The translations under genes and the position numbers were made by a program. A model generated the notes under the pieces. The model had not been told where the DNA came from. It saw only the letters and a list, made by a program, of their open reading frames with translations, and did not search any database. A stretch of DNA of 64,000 bases from assembly GCA_023525715.1 (NCBI GenBank), contig CM042010.1:86120116-86184115 (forward strand), given 5' to 3'. Shown in pieces: positions 1 to 9,834 of the stretch (the stretch's first letter is position 1; each line of letters opens with the position of its first letter). This DNA comes from Cichorium intybus. Its lineage: Eukaryota > Streptophyta > Magnoliopsida > Asterales > Asteraceae.

Positions 1-84
1 ACGCTTAAACGGGGATACCTTCGAGACAGCTTGCCTCCAACCGTACAACCAAAAGTGCCTCCAAGCGTACAACTATTTGCTTGA

Positions 85-747
85 TCATCTCTTTTTTTCC
101 TCAGGGTCGGACTTCCTTGACTTTTTGATACCTTCAATGAAGTTTCTTAGAAATTCATTGGAAACCCTTCTGATTTGGGAAGCACGGAGGAATAATTTGG
201 TGGATTTGTCTTGGGATCTGTAGACTATGCCAAGGATTGGGTCAAATGTAGCACCAAGAACCCATTCAGATCGTTCATCCGTCATGGACAGGTCTAGAGC
301 ATTGGAGAATTCCTCATGTATTTTGTGTAATTCACCATTATAAAATTAGAATTCAAGCAAGAGTTGTTCCGAAAATTTTCTTGCCACCAAGTACGCTTCT
401 TTTGTTTCTTTCTTTTGCTCGATTTTCGGAGCCAGCCTTATCACGATCGAGTATAAATCTGTTGGATTCATCTTTCTAAAGTCGGCTCGAATGATGGTTG
501 ATTTGACGTTGTCTCTGACTATTTGATATTCATAATAATCAGAATTCTCAAACTTTCCCCTTTTCAAACCAGAGATGGAGGTAACGGGCTTTGTTGACCA
601 AACACTTGAGAGAAGTTGGGTGTGTCTATCGAGAAATCTCTGAACTTTCCTTCTATGTTCTACATTCATGTGTACAGAAGGAAGACCAGAAAAATTGTAA
701 GCAAATTTTTCGCCATTTGGGGACAGTGGGACATCCCAGCTGTGCAC
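85..747 (-). pseudogene. Sirevirus-1 env-like gene, C-terminal part
   Basis: Two minus-strand open stretches (747-346, then 285-85) are separated by a stop and about 60 bases and read as one continuous C-terminal region. I recognise no named domain. The protein is basic (many K and R, ending in a K/R-rich tail), with a region around the motif YEYQIVRDN and a segment LYSIVIRLAPKIE. It lies downstream on the same strand of the coiled-coil parts at 932-2,598 and so belongs to the gene after pol in copia element 1. That position is where Sireviruses carry an env-like ORF (family knowledge). No signal peptide or membrane segment is visible, so an envelope function is not supported. Bases 1-84 may contain more of the gene or its 3' noncoding part. 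Confidence 0.5.
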
Positions 748-931
748 TATTGATTTCGGAGTATCAAAGGATTTGACTTGTCAGAAATCAGAATCGATCA
801 GAGGTCAGATGGCAAAGTAGATGTTTAGGAAGGGGCGATTTGGATCTTCTGCTTTAGCTGACTCTTCTGCCTCGAGCTCATTATCGACTTGTTCAGCAAA
901 AATTGTTGCAAGCTCATCATAGTAGACGTTT

Positions 932-1648
932 TTAGGGCTTTGACTTCAGGAGGGTCTGAATCTTTGAATGGAGAATATTTTGAATCGCTTGTGTTGAGTT
1001 TTGGTGAATTTGGTTGTGTGAGATTCTGTTTCGGAGGTGTCGGAGGAGGAGTGTTCTTTTCGGAGGAGTTGGGGGAGGAGAGTTTCTTTCATCATTTCCT
1101 TTGCCTTCCGATTCGGACATTGACATGTTATCACCATTGTCATCATTGCCATCTTCATTGCCATCATCTTTGTTGCCTTCACCATTGGATTTGTCATCTC
1201 CGAACGGTCCAGTTCCTGAAGGTCCAGCTCTGGAAGGACCTGTTGGCACCATTCCCCCTCCTAGGGCTCCTTCAGCAAAAGGGGTCACAGGCAGGTGCCT
1301 TGACAAATCATTCAGTTTCTCAAACACCTTTTCAGCAATCTCCTTCAGTTCTTTGGAGATTGAATCAGAAGTTTGAGAGGAGAGTTGGTTCAATTTTGGG
1401 ACGAGCTCATCAATGCGATCAACTGCAAGATTGAGATTTCCCACTGGTGCACGGACAGATTCAGCAATGTTTTTAAGCGTCACAGATAAGAGACGCATCA
1501 GAAGAATGTTGGTGTTCCGAAGGGATTGATTCTTCGAAAATACACCGTTAATGTGTTTTGTAGTATCATCAAACCACGTAGCAAACTTTCCTGAAACAGT
1601 TAATCTGTAGGTCTGGACCTCATTGAACAACTTCACAACAGTGTTCAT
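932..1648 (-). pseudogene. Sirevirus-1 env-like gene, helical and low-complexity part
   Basis: A 238-codon open stretch on the minus strand. The first half is predicted helical from its heptad-like spacing of L, I and V (for example LVPKLNQLSSQTSDSI and LKEIAEKVFEKLNDL) and could form a coiled coil. The second half is proline/glycine-rich, then strongly acidic (D, N, E repeats), and ends in a PPPTPPK segment followed by basic residues. The purine/pyrimidine bias of the D/N/G repeats explains the spurious plus-strand open frames at 889-1,434 and 1,014-1,376. It continues the protein from 1,733-2,598 after a short broken stretch (1,649-1,732). Coiled coils are reported in env-like proteins of Sireviruses; function here is unknown. 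Confidence 0.5.
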
Positions 1649-1732
1649 CAGCTTGGTGGCTTCCTTAACACTTGACTTGGCATCAGATTGACGATCGTTG
1701 TCAATTTTTTGAAGTCCCTCAGATATGGCCTT

Positions 1733-2598
1733 CTAGACTGATGTATCAAGTGTAATTTCCTTCTTCTCAAGCATTTCCACCTTCTTGCGGAGCTCGAAGA
1801 GTTCCTTGAGTATGGCCTCATTAGACTGGGAAGAATTGAGTGCAGTGACCGTACTTAGAAGGGAGTCAAGCTTCTGGTTAACATCGGAAGTATCCTTTTT
1901 TGGAGGAGGAGGCAGAATATTGGATTGATTTCGTCGATCGGAAACATATGATGATTCGTCCACGTGAATATCAAGCTTGGCGTGTAGAGGGCGATTCACT
2001 TCTTCGTCATTTCGGAAGAAATGCATGGTCTTTGAGCATGTTTCTGAAAAGAAGATTCTGGAACCAGATTCAGCATGAAAGGACTTTTCAGAATGTGGAG
2101 GTGATTTTGGTGGGGGAGAAGGAGGCTTTGTAATCTTTGGCTTGTTTTTCTCATTTAACCGCTTCATGAACGCTTCAAATGTTAGAGGAACAATGTATTT
2201 GGCTAGATTTTCCCATTTCTTCTCTGCAGTATTAAAAACAAACGTAGAAGTTGTCATTCGAGAAAGCTCGACTCCAACCATTTGTTGATTCCATTGATCT
2301 CGGTTTCAAGTTCAGCTCCTTTAAGCTGAATGGCTTCTGTATCGGTATCAGAAGGTTCACCAAGGGCTCGAAGTTGTAAGGATCGAGTGTTGTGAACATT
2401 GAACCTTTGCTCCATTAGGGCAATCAGACGCTTCTGATCACCAACAGTTGTTTGGAAACATGCAGCATGAATAGTACATGGAGTTGGGGGTTTGAATTGT
2501 TGTGCCTCTTTTTCTTTTTCGGCATCTTTTTGATATTTGTCCCCGTTCTATTTTTCTCTTTCTTCTTCGGAGTCATTAAGCTCCCACTCAGTAAAAAT
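1733..2598 (-). pseudogene. Sirevirus-1 env-like gene, central coiled-coil part
   Basis: The clean ORF is 2,281-1,733. The same coding stretch can be read upstream to 2,598, just after a candidate splice acceptor, with one in-frame TAG (consistent with CAG to TAG) and one frameshift near 2,285. The protein has a charged N-terminal stretch (acidic, then Lys-rich), a region ending TEAIQLKGAELETE, a proline-rich linker (PPSPPPKSPP) and a C-terminal coiled-coil-like run ILKELFELRKKVEMLEKK. Copy 2 at 52,034-53,470 has the same order: charged linker, proline-rich segment, coiled coil. Identity as part of the gene after pol rests on position, strand and this matching architecture; I recognise no catalytic domain. 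Confidence 0.55.
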
Positions 2599-3217
2599 CT
2601 AAAAGGTTTTCGGAAATCAGGAATTTTAAAAAAGACGTAACACATACCGATAGTTAATTTGATCAGGGAAAACATAACTTAGGTTATCACAAAGATACCA
2701 TATTCGTGACCAAAAGCTTATTTTGGATTCCCAAAAATTAAAGATTTTTGTTACTCAAATTGTTTTGACACAGAAGTTCAAACAATTAGACCTAATATTA
2801 CTGAACAGATATTAGGATTTCCATAATACCAATAACGATAATCAATGAATTGATAACAGGGTATTATGTTATGACTTATATGAAAATAAGTGAAGTGAGA
2901 TACTTGGTAGATTATGCGATACCGAGAAGGATTGTTCCAAAAAAATATGCCGAAAAGATTGTTCAGAAAATGAGTGTTCAGAGATGGTCAGCGAATGTTT
3001 GTTCGGAAAGAGATGTTCAGAAAATGTTTGCTCAGAAAGATATGTTCATAATATGTTTGTTTTAGAAAGAGATGTTTAGAAAATGTTTGTTCAGAAAGAG
3101 ATGTTCAAAAAATGTTGGTTCAAAAAGAGATGTTTAGAAAGAGATGTTCTGAAAAGGTTATTAGGCTTGACAGATATAAGAAGAAAAGAAAATATAAAGG
3201 CGGGATAAGAGACATAC
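2599..3217 (-). other. candidate intron in the Sirevirus-1 env-like gene
   Basis: On the minus strand the open frame above 3,218 ends in AAG followed by GTATGT (donor, 3,217). The next good acceptor, CCTTTTAG, ends at 2,599. Removing this 619-base, AT-rich stretch joins a codon boundary to a frame that runs on for about 100 codons with a single TAG. The interval holds a 29-bp tandem repeat (2,930-3,157) and is full of stops in all frames. Splicing is an inference; no transcript evidence is available here. Confidence 0.45.
2930..3157. repeat. degenerate tandem repeat, about 29 bp period
   Basis: About six to seven imperfect copies of a unit reading roughly GTTCAGAAAGAGATGTTCAG plus AAAATGTTT. 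Period is about 29 bases in the best-preserved part (3,000-3,157). It lies inside the candidate intron of the env-like gene. No coding role is apparent. Confidence 0.75.
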
Positions 3218-4153
3218 CTTGGTTTTCTTTTGTGGTTTGGCTCTAGTTCTTTTAACAGTAGAGGATTCAACTTGCTTCTTGCCTTTGTTTTTGGTGGCAT
3301 ATTCATGTAACAAGGGTTCAGGAGGGTAAGGTGTAGAGTTTGCAGTATCTGACAAGTGTTTGATAAGAATTTCATTTGCTTGGTCACTGAGACTGTAGAA
3401 CGCTTCTGGAAGCCTCCGAATGGGACCAAAAATGGAATCAATTTTCGGTGTGTATGGTGTTCTCGGAAGCATCTCCATTAGCCTGCCATCGTCGGCTGCT
3501 GGAATCTGAACTTTGTTTATGCTATGTAAAAAGTCAATACATATGGCCCAATAACAAACTGAATGTAATCTCGTGGGGGTTTCTAATAGACGGTGACATA
3601 AGACAAGAAATCTCCGCTGCCTCTGTACAGACTCCATAGTAGCTCAAGCATATGTCTGCTCATTTGGTCTGTCCTGCTGTTTTTCGTGTCAAGCTACGAA
3701 CACAATAGTGCATTATACATTGCCAAAGGGTGGATACACTGCTCTTTTTGAGAGAAGATAGATTGTCGAGAATGTATTTGTATCCCATTTGATACAACAT
3801 GGTGATGAGCTGGGATTGAGTTGGTTCTTCAAATTGTTCTTGACGAATTCGGAGGTGTAAGGCTACTCTGAAGACTTTTCTGTCCAAGGGAACTTCTTTG
3901 TCATTTGCTAAAGTGATGATGACCTGGTTCTCTTGCTTTTTGGCAGTACGTATGGTTGTCTCTAGGAATGGGACTGGAATGGCAGGAGGGGATCGAAGAA
4001 GGCTCTGGATAACGGGTGTCTGTTTAAAACATGGATCACAACCTATAGGTAATCTTTGAACTATGTAGGGTCACTTGGTGCTGGAAAGTTGCAACGAGCA
4101 ATGGCAACGTTTCCTTCACCGATCGAACCACCGCTTATAGATGAGGTAGCCAT
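3218..4153 (-). pseudogene. Sirevirus-1 env-like gene, N-terminal part
   Basis: I chose the ATG at 4,153-4,151 because it follows a candidate splice acceptor (TTTTAG, 4,166) and opens a Ser/Gly-rich start. Several stops and frameshifts follow; open pieces are 3,887-3,660 and 3,637-3,218. The motif VRSLTRKTAGQ at about 3,690 matches LRSLSGRTSGL in copy 2 (about 53,700), in the same order relative to the following region, so both belong to one protein family. The C-terminal end becomes Lys/Arg-rich (KPQKKTK) just before the candidate donor at 3,217. The family may be the one called 'putative plant transposon protein' in databases; this is from memory and unverified. No membrane segment is visible. 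Confidence 0.55.
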
Positions 4154-4165
4154 TCTAACACTTTT

Positions 4166-4425
4166 CTAAAAGAATCAAAGGGCAAAACATGTTCAAAAAT
4201 TTAGATAATAAGCAAGAAAGTCTAGAAGCATGTATAAACATTCATAGATGTAATGCGGAATTACAGTTAGGAGTATTTATGAATGGTTATTACATGAACC
4301 CTTAAGCATCAAGTTTTCTTAACAACAAGTATGAACAAAGCAGATGATTACGAAGAACAGGTAACCATGAGGAACAGATGAATGATGAAGAACATTTGAA
4401 TGATGAAGAACATTCATCCATTTAC
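4166..4425 (-). other. candidate leader intron of the Sirevirus-1 env-like gene
   Basis: Minus strand: CAG followed by GTAAATGG at 4,425 is a near-perfect plant donor, and GATTCTTTTAG ending at 4,166 is a good acceptor, 13 bases before the ATG at 4,153. The 260-base interval is AT-rich with no open frame. An alternative donor (CAT/GTAAATG) lies at 4,470. This is an inference from splice-site consensus only. Confidence 0.4.
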
Positions 4426-4530
4426 CTGAGCAAGTAATCAGAAAAAAAGATAGAGGGATAAAACATTTACATGAGCGGATGCGTAAAGTCGATAGAAAGA
4501 AGAAGATTAGAGTGACGACGGCAGATGGTG

Positions 4531-6903
4531 TGTCACACCCCCAAACCGTATTGTGGGAAACGTTTGGGAGAGGTTGACTTCATGAACAATATCATAACAA
4601 CGTCAAAGTAATAATGAATCCAAGCAATCACAATCATCATAATATAATTGTAAAAGTTACATAAGTTCAATGTTGTTGTTTCCATTACAATTACATATGA
4701 ATCAAAAATTATGTAGTTAGGACGTCATTACGTCTCATTGTCATCACTTGTGAATCTACTCACTGGTTCACTGAGAATACAAGTAGTTTGAAAAGCGTCA
4801 ACAATAAAGTTGGTGAGTTCATAAGTATTTATTTGTGAAAAAACCATTTTCTTGTACCAAGTAGATTTGAAAACCCATAAAATCCAATATTTTCTTATAA
4901 AAAGGTCCAAGTCTTCAAAGCCCAAATACTAAAATGTATAACGTAGTTTGTAATATAAGATTTATAGAAAATGTATGTTTCCAACGTAAGCAATTACTTA
5001 AGGTTGAATTGTTTTCCCATGTGAACCGTCCTATAACCATGCTGACCGTGCATGCCTAACGACGTTCTTCAGGCGTCGTAATGTTATGACATTTAAACAC
5101 CTCAGACCTGCCGGTCTAGCTGTAGCTAGCAGCTCAGGTGCGGGGTTATCAATCCCGTATAGATCTATACACAAATCTCACGCTCACTTACCGAGACTCT
5201 AGTTATAATTGTCAGGACTTACAGTAGGGGTACTAGAAAGTACAGTGAAGACCCGTCTCACAAAAATGTATGTATCATCAAGCCTCTTACGTAAGTTGTC
5301 AAGAAAACCCTTTGTTGTTTTGCCGTTATTTTATTTCCCAAAATAACGTTGTATGTAGTTTGGATAAATATATTCTCATATAAACAAACTTTGTATCGTT
5401 ATAGTGTAGTGGAAAAACGTGTATCCATAAACTATTCTTATAATAGTTTAACTAAGGCACTGTTGCTCGTAATAGGTGAGTTCCCGTAAATATAATATAA
5501 TAGTTTATTTTAGAACTGTTAACCATACGGGAAAAGGGGGTATGGTCAACACCCTTCGCTTATCGAAAACGTAATAAAGTGTACGAGTTCTGATTCGGAA
5601 TGAGGGTCCGAAGTAAGAAGCATTTTCGTATGATAATAGTTTTAACATGTGTAATTCCTTTGTTAACAGATAGATACATTCGAGCATGGGTGAAACGGTA
5701 TTTATAACATATTAACTTGTATTCTCCCCCTAAAAGCTTCTCAAAAGTGAAAATGAGGGGTATGAAGCTCACCCTTGAAGCGTAATCTGTCGAGAAGAGA
5801 GTGCTGGTTCGGAAATTCAACGACAGGAGGTTGAGCCCTCATTTCTCGGAACCTAAGGACCTTCGGATAAAGCTATTACCTGATGGTTCTACGAATTGTT
5901 AGTGTGTCTAAACGAGCTAAACTTTATATGATTACGCTTAGAATCGTGAAAGGAGTTTAACTCACCAGGAATATAAGGTTTTACACCAGAAGAGATGGCT
6001 ATAATTGGTTGTTCACAGTGGTGCTGCTGCGGCAGAGAGTATGGAGAAAAGGTGGTGGAAGTTGAGAGTTGAGAGGAAATAGAGAGAAGTTAAGAGGATT
6101 CGCAGTTGATAGTCGCGAATAAGTATGGGGGAACCGATTAGGAGAGTGGTTAGTTAACCTTTATGTTAAATCCCTTAGTCATAGGTATACTTATTAGCAT
6201 TTGACTTTGTGATTGAGTTGATATATGCATTGGAAATTGTTATTTAGCAGGTGCTGAGTGTGAGGGTTAGGGTGATGGTCTTCTCTTATGAAGTGGATGT
6301 TGCATGGGGGTGGTAAGTTCTGGTGGTAAGGAATCCGAAAATGGGGTTTTCAGAACTCGATCAGCTAGAATTTAAGGTTCAACTGTCTGTGTTTTGAGTC
6401 CGGGGTTTAGATTTTGGAGAAATCAGTATCCGAGTTTCACTCGGATACCTAAGTATCTTCCGATTGCAAGTTCCGAGTCGGGTGTAAATTTTCGGAGTAT
6501 GGGGTTTTCCGAAATCAAGAGATTCCTTATTGGAAGTTCCGAATCCAATGTTTTCCGAAGTCAGCTTCGGGGACACGGAGAGTTGAAGGGTCCGAAAGCT
6601 ATGTTCCGAACCAAAGATTTTGGAGGTGGTTCGGAGGTTGGGAACATCCCGAATGAGTTTCCGAATGATGACTTGTTATCCGAAAATTGTTCCACGAGCG
6701 AATGAGTTTCTTTCCTTGTTTGACCTTATTACTTATATCAGTATGTTGGCGAGATGTTTGTTTCGGACGTGTGTACATAGTATTATAATTTCAAATAATA
6801 CATTCCAAAGGTTATGAATTTTTACTTTTCATTATGTGAGTCAAGTGCACTCTTTGTTTGGCTACAGTTGACTTTCGTTGACTAAAATTTTACAATTGTG
6901 ACA
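4531..6903 (-). mobile_element. solo LTR (2.37 kb), TSD TGGTG
   Basis: The segment starts TGTCACACCCCC and ends CAATTGTGACA, giving TG...CA ends with an inverted terminal match (TGTCACA/TGTGACA). It is flanked by an exact 5-bp duplication TGGTG (4,526-4,530 and 6,904-6,908). No PBS, PPT or coding sequence lies inside, so it looks like a solo LTR left by LTR-LTR recombination. It is related to the insertion at 20,318-22,207: both share the ends, a CCCGTATAGATCTATACA core (about 5,152 and 20,980) and an ATTCTCCCCC...TTGAAGCGT block (about 5,721 and 21,240). Orientation is inferred from the relative at 21,452, where TATAAATA reads on the minus strand. Family (gypsy or copia) is not determined. 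Confidence 0.85.
6330..6700. repeat. cluster of TTCCGAA-like motifs in the solo LTR
   Basis: More than a dozen TTCCGAA, TCCGAA or TTCGGAG words at irregular 15-40 bp spacing, embedded in otherwise different sequence. It is not a simple tandem repeat because the spacers differ. The related LTR at 20,318 is about 480 bp shorter and does not show this cluster, so the cluster is probably a copy-specific expansion or insertion. Confidence 0.6.
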
Positions 6904-7126
6904 TGGTGGTTCGCCGGAAAATTAGGGTTTGTCAGAAAACCCTAAGTTGCAGACGGTAGGCGAATAGCGAAGGTGTGGTGAGGAAGACGTGTGAACAGTG
7001 ATTCCGGTAAGTCTCAGGGAGTGGAGAAGTCCGGTGATTGTGCAGAAGTTGGAAGTTCGACGATTGAGAGAGTTCGAGAGAGAGAACTTTGCAGAGAGTA
7101 TGAGCGAGGAAGATGAAGTATATAAG
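6904..7126 (-). promoter_or_regulatory. candidate promoter and leader of the Sirevirus-1 env-like gene
   Basis: Minus strand: TATATA at 7,124-7,119, then a CT-rich stretch (TCTCTCTCTCG-type) about 30-70 bases downstream, typical of plant transcription starts, and a leader containing AAACCCTAATTTTCCGG. The leader is cut by the solo LTR and resumes at 4,530 with another CT-rich run, the candidate intron and the ATG at 4,153. Copy 2 has a comparable TATA box at 54,303. Promoter activity is inferred. Confidence 0.45.
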
Positions 7127-7669
7127 AAGATGAAGAGGAGGGAATGGTTAAAAGGTTTTGAATTCGTGGAAAACCGTCGAAGAAAGAGTGATAGGACGTT
7201 GAAAAGACATGTCAGAAAAAGGTTGTGCTTGGCATTTAATGCCAAGCCATGATGAAATGGTATGGTCCAGTCAGAAAATGACATGTTGCACATGTTTATC
7301 GATTCATTTCAATATTCTGGGCATTAAATACTAATTATTGGATCTTCAATGTGACGATATTTAATTCCATTCCTTTCATTTAATTGGTAGTTTTTCTGAT
7401 TTCAGAAGATGAGAAGTTCAGAAGTTTAGCAGAGAGAAGAATGCGTACCTTTATTGCTGAATGATTCAGAGAATGTAGCTTACCGAGAGTGAATGTGTTC
7501 AGAAGATGGGTGAGTTCACAAACAAGATATATTCCGAAGTTAGGTTTTGAAAAATGTTTCTCAAAATATAAGAATTCCGAGAATATTTATGAAGCAGGAG
7601 TTTTCAGAAGATTGTTAGTTCAGGAGTGAAAGTTCAGAAAGCATTTTAAAAACATGTTCCTTCGAAAGT

Positions 7670-8000
7670 GAGGTTCTTTAGAAAATATAAAGCTCGGAAA
7701 ATTATTTTGAAGCGAGGTTCCTCAGAAGTTGAGAAGTTTAGAAGTTGATTGTGAAATGAGGCTCCTCAGAAAATGAAGTTTGCAGAAAATAAGATTGAAA
7801 CGAGTCTCCTCAGAAAATGGAATTTTCAGAAGGTAATGTTTAAACGAGGTTCCTTAGAAATTGAAAAATTTCAGAAGTTGAGTTTTAAAGGAGGTTCCTT
7901 AGAAATTAAAAATTTTCAGAAGTCAAAAATTAAAACGAGGCTCCTAAGAAGTTAAGAATTCAAAAAATTATGTTGAGATGAGGTTCCCCAGAAAGTTAAA
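7670..8000. repeat. tandem repeat of a 44-bp unit, about 8 copies
   Basis: Units start with GAGGTTCCTCAGAA (variants GAGGCTCCTCAGAA, GAGTCTCCTCAGAA, GAGGTTCCTTAGAA) near 7,670, 7,714, 7,758, 7,802 and so on. Each also holds an internal TTCAGAAG-like word. More diverged units extend back to about 7,400. It lies in the noncoding spacer between pol and the env-like gene of element 1. The plus-strand open frame at 7,773-7,955 is a by-product of the 44-bp period. Confidence 0.8.
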
Positions 8001-8148
8001 AGAAAAATCAAAAAATTGATAAAATAATTTTCTCAGATGCTTTTGAGTTCCGAAAAAGTGGGGTTTGGGAAGTGTCATAGATCTGAAAAGAAAAAAATAA
8101 GATGTAATTCAGAAAATGTTGGGTTCGGAATGAAAGAAAGATAAGAAA

Positions 8149-8159
8149 GGGGGGGGGGG
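8149..8159. repeat. homopolymer of 11 G
   Basis: A run of eleven G on the plus strand (C run in the retroelement sense strand) in the pol-to-env spacer. Such runs are often unstable or misread in assemblies. Confidence 0.9.
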
Positions 8160-8237
8160 TTCCGATAGTAAATATGATGTTTGAACTTTTTACAAGATTC
8201 TTCTGAATAACTAGTGGGTATGACATTGGTTTGAAAA

Positions 8238-8690
8238 TTATTCTCTGATGAAATCTGGGTCAGGATTCAACATGCCTAGCATATCTAGGAAGTTGTTAAA
8301 TTTAGTTGTATCCAACGTCTTTGTGAAAACATCGGCTACTTGTTCTTTAGTAGGAATGAAATAAAGTTCAATGTTACTGATCCTTAATGAAGTGATACAG
8401 AAGGTCGATATGCTTGGTCATGGAATGCTGAATTGGGGTTGTGTGAAATGGCAATAGCACTTTTGGAATCACAATAGATTGGTACCTGAAGAAATCGATA
8501 TCCACAATCCAGAATTTGAGTCTTCATCCAGAGGACTTGTGAGCAACAAGTGGAAGTAGCGACATATTTTGCTTCGGGTGAAGATAAAGAAACACAGTTT
8601 TGCTTCTTTGAAGACCAGCTCACAAGTCTTCCACCTAAGAATTGACAACCTCCTGAAGTGCTTTTTGTGTCCAATCTGCATCCAGCATGA
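8238..8690 (-). pseudogene. Sirevirus-1 pol, RNase H domain
   Basis: Minus-strand copia RNase H: the conserved start DTKSTSGGCQFLGGRLVSW, then SSPEAKYVATSTCCSQVLWM, the acidic-site region YCDSKSAIAISHNP, and the pol C-terminus with the PTKEQVADVFTKTLD motif. The natural stop is TAA at 8,240-8,238. The histidine-rich part after SAFHD is frameshifted (about 8,400), so the domain is broken. RNase H removes the RNA strand during reverse transcription. It follows the RT domain directly and precedes the 44-bp repeat spacer. Confidence 0.85.
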
Positions 8691-8699
8691 TCTGCATCG

Positions 8700-9830
8700 G
8701 TAAATTCTTGAAGCTTAAAATTTCCTCCGATAGGATACTAGAGACCCATTGCATTAGTGCCCTTGAGATATTTGAAAATTTGCTTAACAGCAGTCAGATG
8801 AGACAATTTCAGAGCAGCTTGATATCTTGCATAGATGCATGTAGCAAACATAATATCTGGTCTACTTGTTGTTAAGTAGAGAAGAGAACCTATCATGCCT
8901 CAGTAAATTTTGTGGTCTACTGGTTCACCCTTAGGATCAGCAAAAATTTTGTGATTGGTTGACATAGGGACTTTGGCAGTAGAGGAATTCTCAAGAGAGA
9001 ATTTTTTGAATAATTCATTCGTATATTTTTCTTGATGAATGAATATTCCTCTGCTGGTCTGTTTAATCTGAAGACCCAAGAAAAAGTTAATTTCCCTGTT
9101 CAAGCTCATATGGAATTTGTCAGTCATCACTTTGGCAAATTCATCCACCATTGCTTAATCTGTTGAACCGAAAATGATATCATCCACATAAACTTATACG
9201 ATCATTATGTGTTTCTGATGGGATCGGACGAAGAATGTGGGATCAATGGTTCCTCTTCTATAACCAGATTTTACCAAGAAAGTTGACAGAGTCTCATACC
9301 AAGCCCTTGGAGACTGCTTTAACCCATACACAGCCTTGTTTAATCAGTAGACATGATTGGGGCGCGATAGATCATCAAACCCAGGAGGTTGCTGAAGATA
9401 GACAACCTCGTCTAAATCACCTTGCAGAAACGCACTTTTCACATCCATCTGATGAACAATGATGTTTTTGTGAGCAGCATAGGCCAAGAAGATTCGGATT
9501 GCTTTTACTCTTGCCACTGGTTCGTAAGTCTCATCATAGTCTACCCCTTCTAGTTGGCTATAAGCTTTTCCTACAAGCCTGGCTTTGTTTCGGACCACTG
9601 TACCCATGTCATCTAGCTTATTTCAGAAAACCCATCTTGTGCCAACAACAGTTTGATTGGCTGGTCGTGGCACAAGATCCCATACCTTATTCCCCTTGAA
9701 TTCTTCTAACTCTTCTTGCATAGCTATAATCCACTCATCACCATCCAGTGCATCAAATATGGTTTTTGGTTTAAATTTGCTAATGTAAGCAAAAAATTGA
9801 CATTCATTCTGGATTGACTTTTTGGAACGT
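8700..9830 (-). pseudogene. Sirevirus-1 pol, reverse transcriptase domain
   Basis: Copia-type RT on the minus strand. In order: EELEEFKGNKVW (about 9,710), NKARLVGKAYSQLEGVDYDE (about 9,580), the palm motif HQMDVKSAFLQGDLDE (about 9,440), AVYGLKQSPRAWYE (about 9,310), the catalytic YVDDIIFG (about 9,170), INFFLGLQIKQT (about 9,080) and SRPDIMFATCIYARYQ (about 8,860). The YVDD catalytic aspartates are intact, but there are in-frame stops (for example a TAA a few codons before YVDD, and a TAG/TAA near 8,899 and 9,343), so the copy is dead. The reading frame is otherwise mostly continuous, which suggests fairly recent decay. Confidence 0.88.
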
Positions 9831-9834
9831 GTCT

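Noticed and set aside
889..1434. 181-codon and 120-codon plus-strand open frames
   Set aside because: Antisense of the Asp/Asn/Gly-rich part of the env-like gene; Cys/His-rich composition follows from GAT/CAT repeats and shows no real motif spacing.
6922..7293. 123-codon minus-strand frame with Ser/Leu-rich, membrane-like content
   Set aside because: It covers the CT-rich leader and promoter region; composition alone explains it, and the plus strand is also open there.
7773..7955. 60-codon plus-strand frame with repeated GSLEI words
   Set aside because: Produced by the 44-bp tandem repeat; no start context or homologue recognised.
7670..8000. Possible CRISPR-like array
   Set aside because: Repeats are imperfect, spacers are not unique sequences, and the context is a plant retroelement.
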